Below, in pieces: positions 33,563 through 41,853 of a stretch of 64,000 bases of DNA. This stretch comes from Thermasporomyces composti (GTDB lineage Bacteria > Actinomycetota > Actinomycetes > Propionibacteriales > Actinopolymorphaceae). A model generated the notes under the pieces. That model made no database searches, had not been told where the DNA came from, and saw only the letters and a list, made by a program, of their open reading frames with translations. A program made the position numbers and the translations under genes. Numbering within the stretch: the stretch's first letter is position 1; every line of letters begins with the position of its first letter. The stretch is from positions 2,232,001 through 2,296,000 of the forward strand of contig NZ_QTUC01000001.1 of the NCBI RefSeq assembly GCF_003386795.1, read 5' to 3'.

Positions 33563-35053
33563 CTAGGCGGTGGGCTCGGGCGGGACGGCGCCAGGGCGCC
33601 AGCGCCGTTCCCGTCCCCGCCGGTAGATGGCCACCCCGCCGAGCACCACGGCGACGAACCCCACAGCACCACCGGCGACGCTGAGCGCGACGACGCGAGG
33701 CAGCGGGTCAGGTGCGGGCGGCGCCGCGATCGGCGCGATGCCGGGCTCCTGGCGAGGGGTGGGCAGCGTGGCCCCTTCCGGCAGGATGGCCGTCAACGCC
33801 TCCGTCGGATTGACGACACCCCAGCCGTACCGGGGGTCGGGGAGGTCGAGGCCTGGATGGTCGGCGGTCAGCTGCAGCCGACGCTTCACCTCGATCGGGC
33901 TGAGCTCCGTGCCGAACCGTTCCAGCAGGAGTGCCGCGACGCCGGAGACGAACGGCGCTGCGAAGCTCGTGCCCTGCTGGTTCGTCAGGTGGCCCAGTCG
34001 CGGAGCGGTGCTCACCACCCCGTCCCCGGGCGCGACCACCGTGATGGGGACCGACGTGGTCGTGAAGTCGGTGGCCTGGCCAGCCTGGTCGACAGCTCCG
34101 ACGACGATGAGGCCCTCGAAGCCCTCCTCAGCGGCGAACGCCGCGGGCCAGGTCGGCGCGTTGCCGGCCTGGCCGCCGGTGTTGCCGGCCGCCGTCACCA
34201 CCACGACGCCCTTGCGAAGCGCGTAGCGCACGGCATCGCGGAGGGTTCCGCGTGGGCTCATGGTGACGACGGAGACGTTGATGATGTCGGCGCCTTGGTC
34301 GACCGCCCAGTAGATGCCCGCCGCGAGCTGGTCCGCCGAGCCCGACTCGCTTCCCGACGAGACACGGACGGGCAGGATCCGCGCGTGCGGCGCCACACCG
34401 AGGAACCGGAGGTCGGGGAACTCGCGGCCGGCGATGATGCCCGCCACGACGGTGCCGTGGCCGTCGCAGTCTCTCGTCGGCGGGACGGCGTCGTCTTCCA
34501 GCGAGACGAAGCTCGCGGGCGTCATGTCGGGGTCGAGCTTGCCAGCGAGCTGTGGGTTCTCCACGTCGACCCCGGTGTCGACGACCGCGACGGTGACCCC
34601 GCGGCCGGTGGCGAAGGCGTGGGCGCGGTGGAGCTGGAGACGGGTCTGCTGCCAGGGGGTTCGCCGGAAAGTGGGTTGGGCCCGTTGGTTACGGCAGAAC
34701 CCGGTGAGCAGCGCGGGGTTGGTGGGGGTCAGCGCGGGACGGTTGTAGGAGTCGGAAGGGCTGGGATCCGGGCGGCTGGCGGGCTCGTCGGGCGTCGTGG
34801 TCCCGTCGGGGGCGGGGTCGTCGAAGGATGCCGTGACGAGCGACCGGTCGTGCGTCGCACCTGCGGCGGCGTCCGCGGCGACGGTGAGGGCTGGGCGTTC
34901 AGCAGGACGGTGGCTCGCCGCGACGGGACGGGCGAGGCCGGAGTCGGCCACCGATGGGCCGGTGTGCGGCTGTACGGAGAGCAATCCTGTGACTGGGACC
35001 AGCCCCAGCAGCATCCCTGTCGCTCGCGTGACCGCTCGCCTCGACCACCTCAC
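33563..35053 (-). CDS. mycP: Mycosin, subtilisin-like ESX protease (S8)
   Basis: 496 aa. Signal peptide (RWSRRAVTRATG then MLLGLVPVTGLLSV), an N-terminal extension with a Cys-containing segment, then the S8 fold with the triad Asp in VAVVDTGVD near residue 157, His in DCDGHGTVVAG near 197, Ser in GTSFAAPFVSG near 362. A transmembrane helix at about 455-478 and a basic tail RRGRERRW anchor it. Mycosins are needed for stability of the ESX complex. GTG 35053 is the best start: a -10-like TACTCT ends 8 nt before it and there is no ribosome site, so translation may be leaderless. Confidence 0.93.
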   Translation of the reverse strand: MRWSRRAVTRATGMLLGLVPVTGLLSVQPHTGPSVADSGLARPVAASHRPAERPALTVAADAAAGATHDRSLVTASFDDPAPDGTTTPDEPASRPDPSPSDSYNRPALTPTNPALLTGFCRNQRAQPTFRRTPWQQTRLQLHRAHAFATGRGVTVAVVDTGVDVENPQLAGKLDPDMTPASFVSLEDDAVPPTRDCDGHGTVVAGIIAGREFPDLRFLGVAPHARILPVRVSSGSESGSADQLAAGIYWAVDQGADIINVSVVTMSPRGTLRDAVRYALRKGVVVVTAAGNTGGQAGNAPTWPAAFAAEEGFEGLIVVGAVDQAGQATDFTTTSVPITVVAPGDGVVSTAPRLGHLTNQQGTSFAAPFVSGVAALLLERFGTELSPIEVKRRLQLTADHPGLDLPDPRYGWGVVNPTEALTAILPEGATLPTPRQEPGIAPIAAPPAPDPLPRVVALSVAGGAVGFVAVVLGGVAIYRRGRERRWRPGAVPPEPTA

Positions 35054-35267
35054 GGTGTGCGAGAGTACCGGCAATGGGAGGATAGATCGGGTCCGAAGCC
35101 CGGCGTGCTCGCCTCCGTCGTCGGGTTCACCGAGCGCTCGTGCGTGCCGAACGACGCTCCCTGGGCGTGGGGAAGGGGTTTCCCGACGGACGACCCAGGG
35201 AAGCAGATCGTCGTGCGTGGAGCGCAGGCGGGGTGGAGCGGGGCGAGCGGAGGTCGAAGGAGAAGGC

Positions 35268-35693
35268 GTGACGGTGGCCCAGGTCGAGAGCTCGGCGGCC
35301 GCGACTGTCTTGGAGCTGCCCTTCGAGGTGGGCAGTGCGCGGACGGCGCGGCGTCGGCTCGAAGCCGACCTACGTGAAGCGGGCACATCTGACGACGATG
35401 CCCACGACGCCTTGCTGGTGTTGAGCGAGCTCGTGGGCAACGCGCTCCGCCACGCACGTCCTCTGCCGGCGGGAACCCTCCGGGTGGCGTGGACTCGAGA
35501 GCGGGACGGTCTGGAGATCTCCGTGACCGATGGCGGTGGGCCCACCCATCCGCGCATGCTCGACCTGCCTCCGTCCGCCCTCGGTGGGCGTGGTCTCGCC
35601 ATCGTCGACGAGCTGTCGAGCGCGTGGGGCGTGCGCCGTGACGGCGAGTCCACCACCGTCTACGCGATCCTTCCGCTTCGCTCGTCGGAGTGA
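35268..35693 (+). CDS. RsbW-like anti-sigma factor / histidine-kinase-type ATPase
   Basis: 141 aa. HATPase_c fold of the anti-sigma subgroup: LELPFEVGSARTARRRLEAD, the N box ALLVLSELVGNALRHA, G1 box ISVTDGGGPTHPR and G2 box LGGRGLAIVDELSSAWG. This small stand-alone type is abundant in actinomycetes and binds sigma factors or anti-anti-sigma proteins; the partner is not encoded nearby. Start GTG 35268 has AAGGAG 5 nt upstream; GTG 35274 is possible. Divergent from mycP. Confidence 0.85.
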   Translation: MTVAQVESSAAATVLELPFEVGSARTARRRLEADLREAGTSDDDAHDALLVLSELVGNALRHARPLPAGTLRVAWTRERDGLEISVTDGGGPTHPRMLDLPPSALGGRGLAIVDELSSAWGVRRDGESTTVYAILPLRSSE

Positions 35694-35745
35694 GCGGGCC
35701 GTCTAGGCAAGCGGTTCCCCGTGGCCGGTCCGGCACGATGGAGTC

Positions 35746-36177
35746 ATGGCACCCGCGCAGTCTCCTGAGCAGGGGCGACGGCCAGTCCTCCTCTACGACG
35801 GTGACTGCGGTTTCTGCACCTGGTCCGCGGAGCTGCTCGACCGGTGGGTGGGGACGTCCGCGACGCTGATTCCCTGGCAGCTGGCTGATCACGCCGCCTT
35901 GGGAACGACGCCGAGCCGCGCTGAGCGCGAGGTGCTCTGGGTCGGAACGGATGGTCGAGTCGAGGGCGGCGTGGCGGCGGTCGCGCGGGTGCTGCGGACG
36001 GGTCGTCGTGGTTGGCGCCCGCTGGGCGTGCTGCTGTCCCTCCCACCGGTTCGATGGCTGGGCTCCGGGCTCTATTGGCTCATCGCCCGCAACCGACACC
36101 GGCTGCCTGGAGGTACGCCGGCGTGTGCGCTACCGGTGGAGAGGCGCCCCGGTGGCGACCGCGGAGAAGGTCGCTGA
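35746..36177 (+). CDS. DCC family thiol-disulfide oxidoreductase-like protein (DUF393)
   Basis: 143 aa. VLLYDGDCGFCTWSAELLDR at residues 14-33 is the defining D-x-x-C-x-x-C block of the DCC family. The following WVGTDGRVEGGVAAVARVLR and LYWLIARNRHRL segments are also typical, the latter just after a short hydrophobic stretch. Predicted thioredoxin-like fold; substrates are unknown for the family. Start ATG 35746 with GGAG just upstream. Its last codons are rich in Gly/Arg. Confidence 0.88.
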   Translation: MAPAQSPEQGRRPVLLYDGDCGFCTWSAELLDRWVGTSATLIPWQLADHAALGTTPSRAEREVLWVGTDGRVEGGVAAVARVLRTGRRGWRPLGVLLSLPPVRWLGSGLYWLIARNRHRLPGGTPACALPVERRPGGDRGEGR

Positions 36178-36250
36178 GGTGGTCGCCCCCCGCGGACGGC
36201 CGACGGCCTCGTGCGGCGTGGCGCGCACGAGGCGAGAGGGTCGCCGCACA

Positions 36251-36404
36251 CACTGTGGTGAACCACGGTCGCGCGATGTGAGAGGCCAGGATGCCCGGTT
36301 CGCCCCCGTAGGGAACGTTTCGCCGGGTCGCGACGTCTACGGAGTGACCGCCGCTCCAGGGTGCCCTCCCGCGGCACGACGCCCTCTCGGTGCCACTGTG
36401 GTGA
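36251..36404 (+). repeat. Spaced direct repeat CACTGTGGTGA before the radical-SAM-like gene
   Basis: The 11-mer occurs at 36251-36261 and 36394-36404, 143 bp apart, within the 250-bp gap that precedes the radical-SAM-like gene. The first copy is part of a palindrome GTGGTGAACCAC (36255-36266). The second ends 24 nt before the start codon. Possibly regulator-binding sites; otherwise the gap shows no gene. Confidence 0.4.
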
Positions 36405-36427
36405 GTCAACGGAAGGGATCACGTCCC

Positions 36428-37531
36428 ATGACTGGCACGCTCCCGGCCAGCGTGACGGGCTCGGTGGCCCGCTGGGCCGGCCTGGCCAGGGCCTACGACG
36501 TTCCCTGGACCGACCTGCTCCTCCTGGCGCTCAACGTCCACGGTCTCCGGTCAGCGGTCGGATCGCGAGTTCGGGTCCTTCTCCGGGTGCACGGTGACGA
36601 GGAGCCCCGGCTCGTCGTCGTCCCGTCCGGCCGTGCCAGCTCGCCGTTCGAGCTCGTCGGTGACACCTTGGTCGTGGACGGACAGCCGGTGGCGACGGTG
36701 GAGCGGCGGGTGAACGACGATGCGGTGGCCGGCTACCTCCGGTGCTGGGACGGGCGGCGGTGGCGTGCGGCCACCTTGAATCCGAACTCGCGCAGCCGTT
36801 GCACCGGCTGTGCCTTCTGCCCGACGGCGCTCGAAGATGCCGTCGATCCCCGCCTTCGGCTCGACGACGAGATCGCCGCGCTGCTCGCCGCGCTCGCGAC
36901 GGAACTCCCCGAAGGGGGATCCCTCACCGACCTGGAAGACATCACGATCTCAACGGGGTGCTTCCACACCGAAGCGGCGGCGTTGGACCACCTGCGCACG
37001 GTACGTCGGGTGCTGACCGAGCACGGCTTGCATCCCCGGATCGGGCTGCTCACCTCGGTGGTGAGGAGCACGGAGGCGTTCGAGCGGATCGCTGAGGAGG
37101 TCGCGCCGTTCGTGCTGCACCTCACCGCGGAGTGCGTGTCCCGGCGGGACATCCTGCTCAAGACCAGCAAGGCGAGCCTGCGGCCGGAGCAGATGCCGGA
37201 CCTGCTCGCGCGTGCTCGGGGCGCCGGACTCGACACGTCGTTCACCTACATCGTCGGTCTGGACCCGTACGAGCAGATGCGGGACTTCCTGCGCGAGCTC
37301 CTGCCGCACGTCACGGTGTTCCCGTCGGTGCAGGTGTACCAGTCCCACACGGCGCTCATGGACCTGCTGCGCGCGCCCGGCGCGGATGACCTCGGCTACT
37401 ACGTGCGCATCCGGCGTGATCTGGAGGAGTGCGCGGCACCGCTCGGCCTGGTCCCCGAACGATGGCGCTGCTACCGACCGCTGTGGTACACGACCTTCGC
37501 GGGCGCGGCCTTGACGGGGCCGTGCCGGTAA
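36428..37531 (+). CDS. Radical-SAM-like enzyme with a C-x2-C-x2-C cluster motif
   Basis: 367 aa. A central RCTGCAFCP (Cys 125, 128, 131) looks like a [4Fe-4S] ligand set. It is followed by TIM-barrel-like elements: ITISTGCFHTEAAALDHL, HPRIGLLTSVV, FVLHLTAECVSRRDILLKTS, SFTYIVGLDPYEQMRDFL and VFPSVQVYQSH. The usual radical SAM motif is C-x3-C-x2-C; here one residue is missing, checked on the DNA. The first 115 residues are a separate beta-rich domain. Start ATG 36428 follows GGAAGGGATC. The next gene is 10 bp downstream and probably works with it. Substrate unknown. Confidence 0.75.
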   Translation: MTGTLPASVTGSVARWAGLARAYDVPWTDLLLLALNVHGLRSAVGSRVRVLLRVHGDEEPRLVVVPSGRASSPFELVGDTLVVDGQPVATVERRVNDDAVAGYLRCWDGRRWRAATLNPNSRSRCTGCAFCPTALEDAVDPRLRLDDEIAALLAALATELPEGGSLTDLEDITISTGCFHTEAAALDHLRTVRRVLTEHGLHPRIGLLTSVVRSTEAFERIAEEVAPFVLHLTAECVSRRDILLKTSKASLRPEQMPDLLARARGAGLDTSFTYIVGLDPYEQMRDFLRELLPHVTVFPSVQVYQSHTALMDLLRAPGADDLGYYVRIRRDLEECAAPLGLVPERWRCYRPLWYTTFAGAALTGPCR

Positions 37532-37541
37532 GGGGCCGGCT

Positions 37542-38087
37542 GTGAGCGGGGCGCCGGTGAGGACGGAGGCGACGTCCGTCGGGGAGGTGTCGACCGCACC
37601 CCACCGGCAAGAGCACCGCCGACGAGAGACGTCCACGGTGGTCGTGCACGGTCACCGATACGACGACGTCCGTCTGGGCGACGAGGGTGCGCGGGCCTAC
37701 GTGCTCGAGGAGCGGCTCGTCGGCTACGACAGCTACCAGGTCGCGGAGCTGGCGCTTGCGGACGGTACGACCGTCGTGCGGGTCCGTGTCCTCACGCTCG
37801 ACGACGTGACGACCGTGTGGCCCTTGGCCGGTGAGCCGAGCCTGCCGGACCGTTGGGAGGGTCGGCTCCTCCTGCGCTCGCGGGAACGTGGCGGGAGAGT
37901 GCCGCCCGACCTCGCGAGCGCCCTCGACGCCGCTGGCCTCGACCTCGCGGTGCTCGATGCCGCACAGCGCCGACACCTCGTGGGCTTCGTGTCCGAGGCG
38001 CATCCTGGACCGACTCGGGACGCCCGCCTCGCCGTCGCCGTGGCCGCTGTCGCCGCCGCCCAGCGTCGTGGCCGAGGTTCGGCCTAG
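37542..38087 (+). CDS. Unknown protein paired with the radical-SAM-like enzyme
   Basis: 181 aa, soluble, no signal peptide. About 40 disordered residues precede a compact part ([40 protein letters not shown]) that looks beta-rich, then a helical C-terminus rich in Ala. Start GTG 37542 with AAGGGG 6 nt upstream, 10 bp after the radical-SAM-like stop, so the two are one unit. Its stop overlaps the stop of the convergent PIG-L gene by 4 bp. Not recognised; it could be a substrate-binding or electron-transfer partner, which is only a guess from position. Confidence 0.7.
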   Translation: MSGAPVRTEATSVGEVSTAPHRQEHRRRETSTVVVHGHRYDDVRLGDEGARAYVLEERLVGYDSYQVAELALADGTTVVRVRVLTLDDVTTVWPLAGEPSLPDRWEGRLLLRSRERGGRVPPDLASALDAAGLDLAVLDAAQRRHLVGFVSEAHPGPTRDARLAVAVAAVAAAQRRGRGSA

Positions 38088-38818
38088 CGGCTGACGAGCT
38101 CGAAGGACACCGCGAGCCGACCGGAGAACCGGGGCGCGACCGCTCGCGCGAAACCGAGGAGCAGGTCGCGGGCGTACTCGTGTGGGTCCTGGTCGGTGAG
38201 CCCGGCGATGTAGGCGCGGTGCTCGGCGAGCGAGGCGATGCCGCGCTCGAGTGTGTCGGTCACGTCCACCGCGTGGGTCGCTCGCGGTGAGGCGGCCACC
38301 GCGACCCAGCGAACACCATTCCACGGCTCGAGGCCACGGTCGGCGAGCTCAGGGAAGATCCATCGGTTGCCCGCGTCGCCCACGGCGTCGAGCGTGGCGC
38401 GACCTACCGCCCGGTGGTCGGGGGTGTTCCACCCGCCGGGCTCCCAGGTGTCGTGGTAGTTGAGGGTGAGGACGAGCTCCGGGCGATGCCGGCGGATGGC
38501 GGCGGCCAGGTCCCGGCGGAGCTGGAGCGATTCCTCGATCACGCCGTCCCGATAGTCGAGGAACTCGACCGAGTCCACGCCGACGACGGCCGCGCTGGCC
38601 CGCTGCTCTCGCTCGCGCACAGGAGCGGCCTGCTCGGGTGGTATCCCGTCGATGCCGGCCTCGCCTCGGGTGACGAGCAGGTAGGCGACGTCCTTGCCGG
38701 CCGCCGTCCAGGACGCGATCGCCGCCGCCGCGCCGTACTCCAGGTCATCGGGGTGGGCGACGATGGCCAAGCAGCGCTGCCAGTCGTCCGGCATGGGTGC
38801 GAGCGGCTGGTCGGTCAT
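38084..38818 (-). CDS. PIG-L / LmbE family deacetylase
   Basis: 244 aa. Zinc-dependent N-deacetylase of the MshB/LmbE fold: [12 protein letters not shown] supplies the first His-Pro-Asp-Asp ligands, LLVTRGEAG follows, and [16 protein letters not shown] carries the later His. Members remove N-acetyl groups from GlcNAc-type conjugates such as mycothiol precursors, or from secondary metabolites; the substrate here is unknown. Start ATG 38818 with GAGGAG upstream; the much longer open frame is an artefact of high GC. Divergent from the PTH2-domain gene, 163 bp apart. Confidence 0.9.
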   Translation of the reverse strand: MTDQPLAPMPDDWQRCLAIVAHPDDLEYGAAAAIASWTAAGKDVAYLLVTRGEAGIDGIPPEQAAPVREREQRASAAVVGVDSVEFLDYRDGVIEESLQLRRDLAAAIRRHRPELVLTLNYHDTWEPGGWNTPDHRAVGRATLDAVGDAGNRWIFPELADRGLEPWNGVRWVAVAASPRATHAVDVTDTLERGIASLAEHRAYIAGLTDQDPHEYARDLLLGFARAVAPRFSGRLAVSFELVSR

Positions 38819-38981
38819 GGGACTCCTCACTCTGCGATAGCTGTCCACGATGGCTGTCACTCTGGGCAGGCGCCGCGGCGGCGTGGCCGCCGCTCCATCC
38901 TCGCGGACGCTTCGGTCACTCACGGCGCCACACGAGTCCGCAGGAGACCTCGCTGCGGCCGCCCAGACCCCATGAAAGGTC

Positions 38982-39821
38982 ATGTCCTCTGTCCTCCGAT
39001 GTCCTCCGAGCAGACGCGGCGAGCTGGGGAGCCTGCCAGAGCGGTGGCGATACTGGGACGCCGTGTGGTCTTTCGAGGCGGCCGCCGTCGAGCACTGGCG
39101 CGCACGGTGGACGTCGTCGGACTGGGCGCGCCGGACGGAGCGGGACGACGCCGAGCCGTGGGCGATGCCGCTCGTCGTCCGGGTCGAGAAGACCACGCCG
39201 CCGGACCACTGGCGTGCCCTCGACGCCGCCGCGCTCAGCGTCGTCCGGCTGCTCTCGCACCCCCACACCGCACCAGGTCGGCCCTGGCACACCCCGCTTG
39301 CCCGCTGGATGGATGGTCGCATCCGCAAGGTCGTCCGCCGGGCGCGGGGAGTGCGGTGGCGGGACGTCGAGGCCCTGCCGGGCGTCACCGTCGAGGTGAA
39401 CGGAGCGCAGGTGCGGGCTCTGCTGCCGCACCCAGTCCGGCAGGCGCCGTTGGAGGTCGCGAAGCTCCAGGTCGCGGGTCTGGACCTGGCGGCCGATCCG
39501 GAGCGCCAGCCCGGTCCGTTCCCGCCTTCCACGTCGGGCCCGGTCCTCACGATCCTCCTCGCACCGGACCTTCGCCTCTCGACCGGCAAGGCGTGCGCGC
39601 AGGTCGGTCACGCGGCACAGCTCGCGCTGCTGCACCTCGACCAGGCGCTCTCCTGGGCCGCAGCCGACTTCCCGGTTCGCATCGTCGAGTCCACACCCGA
39701 CCAGTGGGCGTGGGTGACGCGTCACGTGGCCGCCGTCGTCGTGCGGGACGCCGGCTACACCGAAGTGACTCCCGGGACCCAGACCTGCGCCGCCACGTTC
39801 GCCGCTCCGCCACACGTGTGA
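38982..39821 (+). CDS. Protein with C-terminal peptidyl-tRNA hydrolase 2 (PTH2) domain
   Basis: 279 aa. The C-terminal 100 residues match PTH2: a strand [18 protein letters not shown] with the conserved Lys and Gln, GHAAQLALL, then [18 protein letters not shown], the family signature D-A-G-x-T-x-x-x-P-G-T-x-T. The N-terminal 170 residues ([40 protein letters not shown]) form an unfamiliar Trp-rich domain. Bacterial housekeeping Pth belongs to a different family, so this is an accessory hydrolase or a repurposed fold. Start ATG 38982 is close to GAAAGG; a later start is possible. Confidence 0.8.
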   Translation: MSSVLRCPPSRRGELGSLPERWRYWDAVWSFEAAAVEHWRARWTSSDWARRTERDDAEPWAMPLVVRVEKTTPPDHWRALDAAALSVVRLLSHPHTAPGRPWHTPLARWMDGRIRKVVRRARGVRWRDVEALPGVTVEVNGAQVRALLPHPVRQAPLEVAKLQVAGLDLAADPERQPGPFPPSTSGPVLTILLAPDLRLSTGKACAQVGHAAQLALLHLDQALSWAAADFPVRIVESTPDQWAWVTRHVAAVVVRDAGYTEVTPGTQTCAATFAAPPHV

Positions 39822-39923
39822 CGGACCTCACCGCGGCTCGCCTCTGCTTGCGCGCCTCCTCCGTGAGTGACCGGACGGTGGGGCCGTGGCGCGGGCTCTC
39901 GTCGCCGGAACTCCAGCACGGCC

Positions 39924-39966
39924 GGAACAGTCCAGCGACTGGAACAGTCCAGGACGGCCGGAACAG
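39924..39966 (+). repeat. Iterated GGAACAGTCCAG motif upstream of the iron-regulated gene
   Basis: The 12-mer occurs at 39924-39935 and 39941-39952, with a partial copy GGAACAG at 39960-39966 (17 to 19 bp spacing). The second copy with its neighbours forms CTGGA-ACAG-TCCAG, a perfect inverted repeat. It lies 45-60 bp upstream of the -10 of the siderophore-interacting gene, so it may bind an activator. Confidence 0.5.
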
Positions 39967-40011
39967 GTCGGCCATCGACGGAACCCACCCCGTGCGAGCA
40001 CTCGCCGCGCG

Positions 40012-40040
40012 TATGGTCTACTTAGGTAAGGCTTACTTAC
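40012..40040 (+). promoter_or_regulatory. Promoter -10 and IdeR/DtxR-type iron box of the SIP gene
   Basis: TTAGGTAAGGCTTACTTAC at 40022-40040 is a close match to the 19-bp IdeR/DmdR iron box. A -10-like TATGGT (40012-40017) lies just upstream, so the box covers the start of transcription. Expected outcome: repression when iron is sufficient. Confidence 0.85.
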
Positions 40041-40072
40041 GTCAGACCGCCGAGGGATGGAGCCGGGTGCGT

Positions 40073-40942
40073 ATGACCGTCACGACTGAGAGGGCGCCGT
40101 CGAGGCCAGTACGCCAGCGACCGGCTCCTGAGATGGCGTTCTTTCGGACCCACGTCCGCGCGGTCCAGCGACTCAACCCCCACCTGGCTCGCATCACCCT
40201 GGCCGGCGAGGACCTCACCGGCTTCGTGAGCGACGGGCCCGACCAGCGGATCAAGATCTTCCTCCCGCGCGAGGGCCAGCCCGACCCGGTTCCGCTCGCG
40301 CGGCCGCCGGCCGACTGGTACTCCATCTACCGCGCGATGCCGCTGGAGGTTCGCCCGTACATCCGCACCTACACGATCCGGCGGCACCGTCCGGAGGTCG
40401 GCGAGGTCGACATCGACTTCGTGCTGCACGGTGACGAAGGTCCGGGCAGTCGCTGGGCGATGCGTGCCAAGCCCGGCGACCCGCTGCTCTTCTTCGGCCC
40501 GTGGGCCGACTACGAGCCGACCTTCGGCACGGACTGGCAGCTCATCGCCGGGGACGAGACCGCTCTGCCGGCGATCGGCGCGATCCTCGAGTCGCTGCCG
40601 GCCGGAACCCGGGCGCTGGTGTTCGTCGAGGTGCCGGACGAGAGCGCCCGCCAGTGGATCGAGACGCGCGGCGACGTGACGCTCACGTGGCTCTACCGTG
40701 ACCACGCAGTGCCGGGCGCACAGCCGCTCCTCGACGCTGTCCGGGCCGCGACCTTCCCCGCCGGCCGTCCCTACGTGTGGCTTGGCGGTGAGTCGTCGAT
40801 GGTGCGCTCACTGCGTCGGCACCTCGTCAACGAGCGCGGCGTCGCCCGCCACGACCTGTACTTCGCGGGGTACTGGCGTCGTGGGCGTACCGAGGACGAC
40901 GCGTACGCCGAGTACGACGCTCGGACGGCCCGACGTTCCTGA
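40073..40942 (+). CDS. Siderophore-interacting FAD-binding reductase (SIP family)
   Basis: 289 aa. Ferric-siderophore reductase: N-terminal FAD-binding domain with RPYIRTYTIRRHRPEVGEVD (R-x-Y-T-x-R type motif), DFVLHGDEGPGSRWA and the GDPLLFFGP turn, then the C-terminal SIP domain WLIAGDETALPAIGAILE, FVEVPDESARQ and WLGGESSMVRSLRRHL ending DLYFAGYWRRGR. It releases iron from imported siderophores in the cytoplasm. Start ATG 40073 (GTG 40067 also in frame) with GGAG upstream. The iron box just upstream supports this function. The open frame continues far upstream but is not coding there. Confidence 0.93.
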   Translation: MTVTTERAPSRPVRQRPAPEMAFFRTHVRAVQRLNPHLARITLAGEDLTGFVSDGPDQRIKIFLPREGQPDPVPLARPPADWYSIYRAMPLEVRPYIRTYTIRRHRPEVGEVDIDFVLHGDEGPGSRWAMRAKPGDPLLFFGPWADYEPTFGTDWQLIAGDETALPAIGAILESLPAGTRALVFVEVPDESARQWIETRGDVTLTWLYRDHAVPGAQPLLDAVRAATFPAGRPYVWLGGESSMVRSLRRHLVNERGVARHDLYFAGYWRRGRTEDDAYAEYDARTARRS

Positions 40943-40947
40943 CCGCG

Positions 40948-41006
40948 CTCAGGGTGCGCCGGTCGGCTCCGCCGGGAGCCGGCGACAAACCCGGGGCACG
41001 CCTGAG
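40948..41006. terminator. Nested inverted repeats between the SIP gene and the SDR gene
   Basis: Inner stem CGGCTCC (40964-40970) with GGAGCCG (40975-40981) and outer arms CTCAGG-GTGC (40948-40957) with GCAC-g-CCTGAG (40996-41006). It lies between two convergent genes and could terminate in both directions. Confidence 0.5.
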
Positions 41007-41030
41007 GCTCCGCTGGTCGAGCGGCCGCGG

Positions 41031-41780
41031 CTATCTCCGGTGGAGGGCGAGCCATTCCGCGAAGGTCGTCGTGCCCAGGCGCGCGTTCGGGCCGGGCGTC
41101 AGCGAGGTGTCGGCCAGCTCGGTTCCGAAGTAGCGGGCATGCTCGTCGTCGACGACCTCGCGCGGGTCGTCGGCGATGGCGAGGACGCGGCGGATCAGCT
41201 CGGCGAACGGGATCTTCTCCGGCCCGGCGATCTCGATGACTCCGTTCACTGGATGCGAGACGGCGACGTCGGTCACCGCGGTGGCGACGTCCCTGGCCGC
41301 GATCGGCTGGAGCTTGGCCGTCGGAACGCGCACGGTGTCGCCCTCGGTGGCCGCGTCGGCGGTGGCGCGCATGAACTCGAAGAACTGGGTGGAGCGAACG
41401 ATCGTGTACGGCCGGGAGGCCCTGCGGATCAGCTCCTCCTGTACGAGCTTGGCGCGCATGTATCCGCTGTCGGGTACCCGGTCGGCGCCGACGACGGTGA
41501 GCGCGACGTGGTGCCCGACGTCTGCCCGCTCCTCGGCCTCGAGCAGGTTTCGGCCGGAAGTCTCGAAGAACTCGAGCACCGCGGCGTCGTCGAAAGACGG
41601 CGAATTGGTCACGTCAACGACGACGTGCGCACCCGTGAGCGCTGCATCCAGGCCTTCACCGGAGATGGTGTTGACCCCGGTGTTCGGTGAGGCGGGCACG
41701 GCCTCGTGACCTCGCGCGCACAGGTTCTCGACGACGTGCCGGCCGATGAGCCCAGTCCCACCAATGATGACGATTCTCAT
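41031..41780 (-). CDS. Atypical SDR / NmrA-like NAD(P)-binding protein
   Basis: 249 aa. Rossmann nucleotide-binding start MRIVIIGGTGLIGRHVVENL (G-x-x-G-x-x-G), then VVVDVTNSPSF, VALTVVGADRVPDSGYMRAK where Tyr-x-x-x-Lys is retained, and RPYTIVRSTQFFEF, the usual atypical-SDR (NmrA/HSCARG) pattern. Likely a quinone, redox-sensing or small-molecule reductase. Start ATG 41780 is given by the nucleotide-binding motif; no ribosome site is evident. Upstream lies a 17-bp tandem repeat that probably controls it. Confidence 0.88.
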   Translation of the reverse strand: MRIVIIGGTGLIGRHVVENLCARGHEAVPASPNTGVNTISGEGLDAALTGAHVVVDVTNSPSFDDAAVLEFFETSGRNLLEAEERADVGHHVALTVVGADRVPDSGYMRAKLVQEELIRRASRPYTIVRSTQFFEFMRATADAATEGDTVRVPTAKLQPIAARDVATAVTDVAVSHPVNGVIEIAGPEKIPFAELIRRVLAIADDPREVVDDEHARYFGTELADTSLTPGPNARLGTTTFAEWLALHRR

Positions 41781-41802
41781 GTCTGACCATCAACTTGTGT
41801 GA

Positions 41803-41853
41803 TGTGACAACCCGCGTGGTGTGACAACCCGCGTGGTGTGACAACCTGCGTGG
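41803..41853. repeat. 17-bp tandem repeat upstream of the SDR gene
   Basis: Three head-to-tail units TGTGACAACCYGCGTGG (41803-41819, 41820-41836, 41837-41853), with a degenerate fourth beginning TGTGGCAATCCC at 41854. It starts 23 bp upstream of the SDR start codon. On the sense strand each unit reads with TTGTCACA. The spacing of about 1.6 helical turns suits cooperative binding by a regulator. Confidence 0.8.

Noticed and set aside
34797-35267. Extended N-terminus of the RsbW-like protein
   Set aside because: Would overlap the mycP signal peptide region; a good ribosome site and the start of the HATPase fold support GTG 35268.
38414-40072. Long in-frame extension upstream of the siderophore-interacting protein
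   Set aside because: It would swallow the PTH2 gene, the iron box and the -10 element; homology begins only at ATG 40073.
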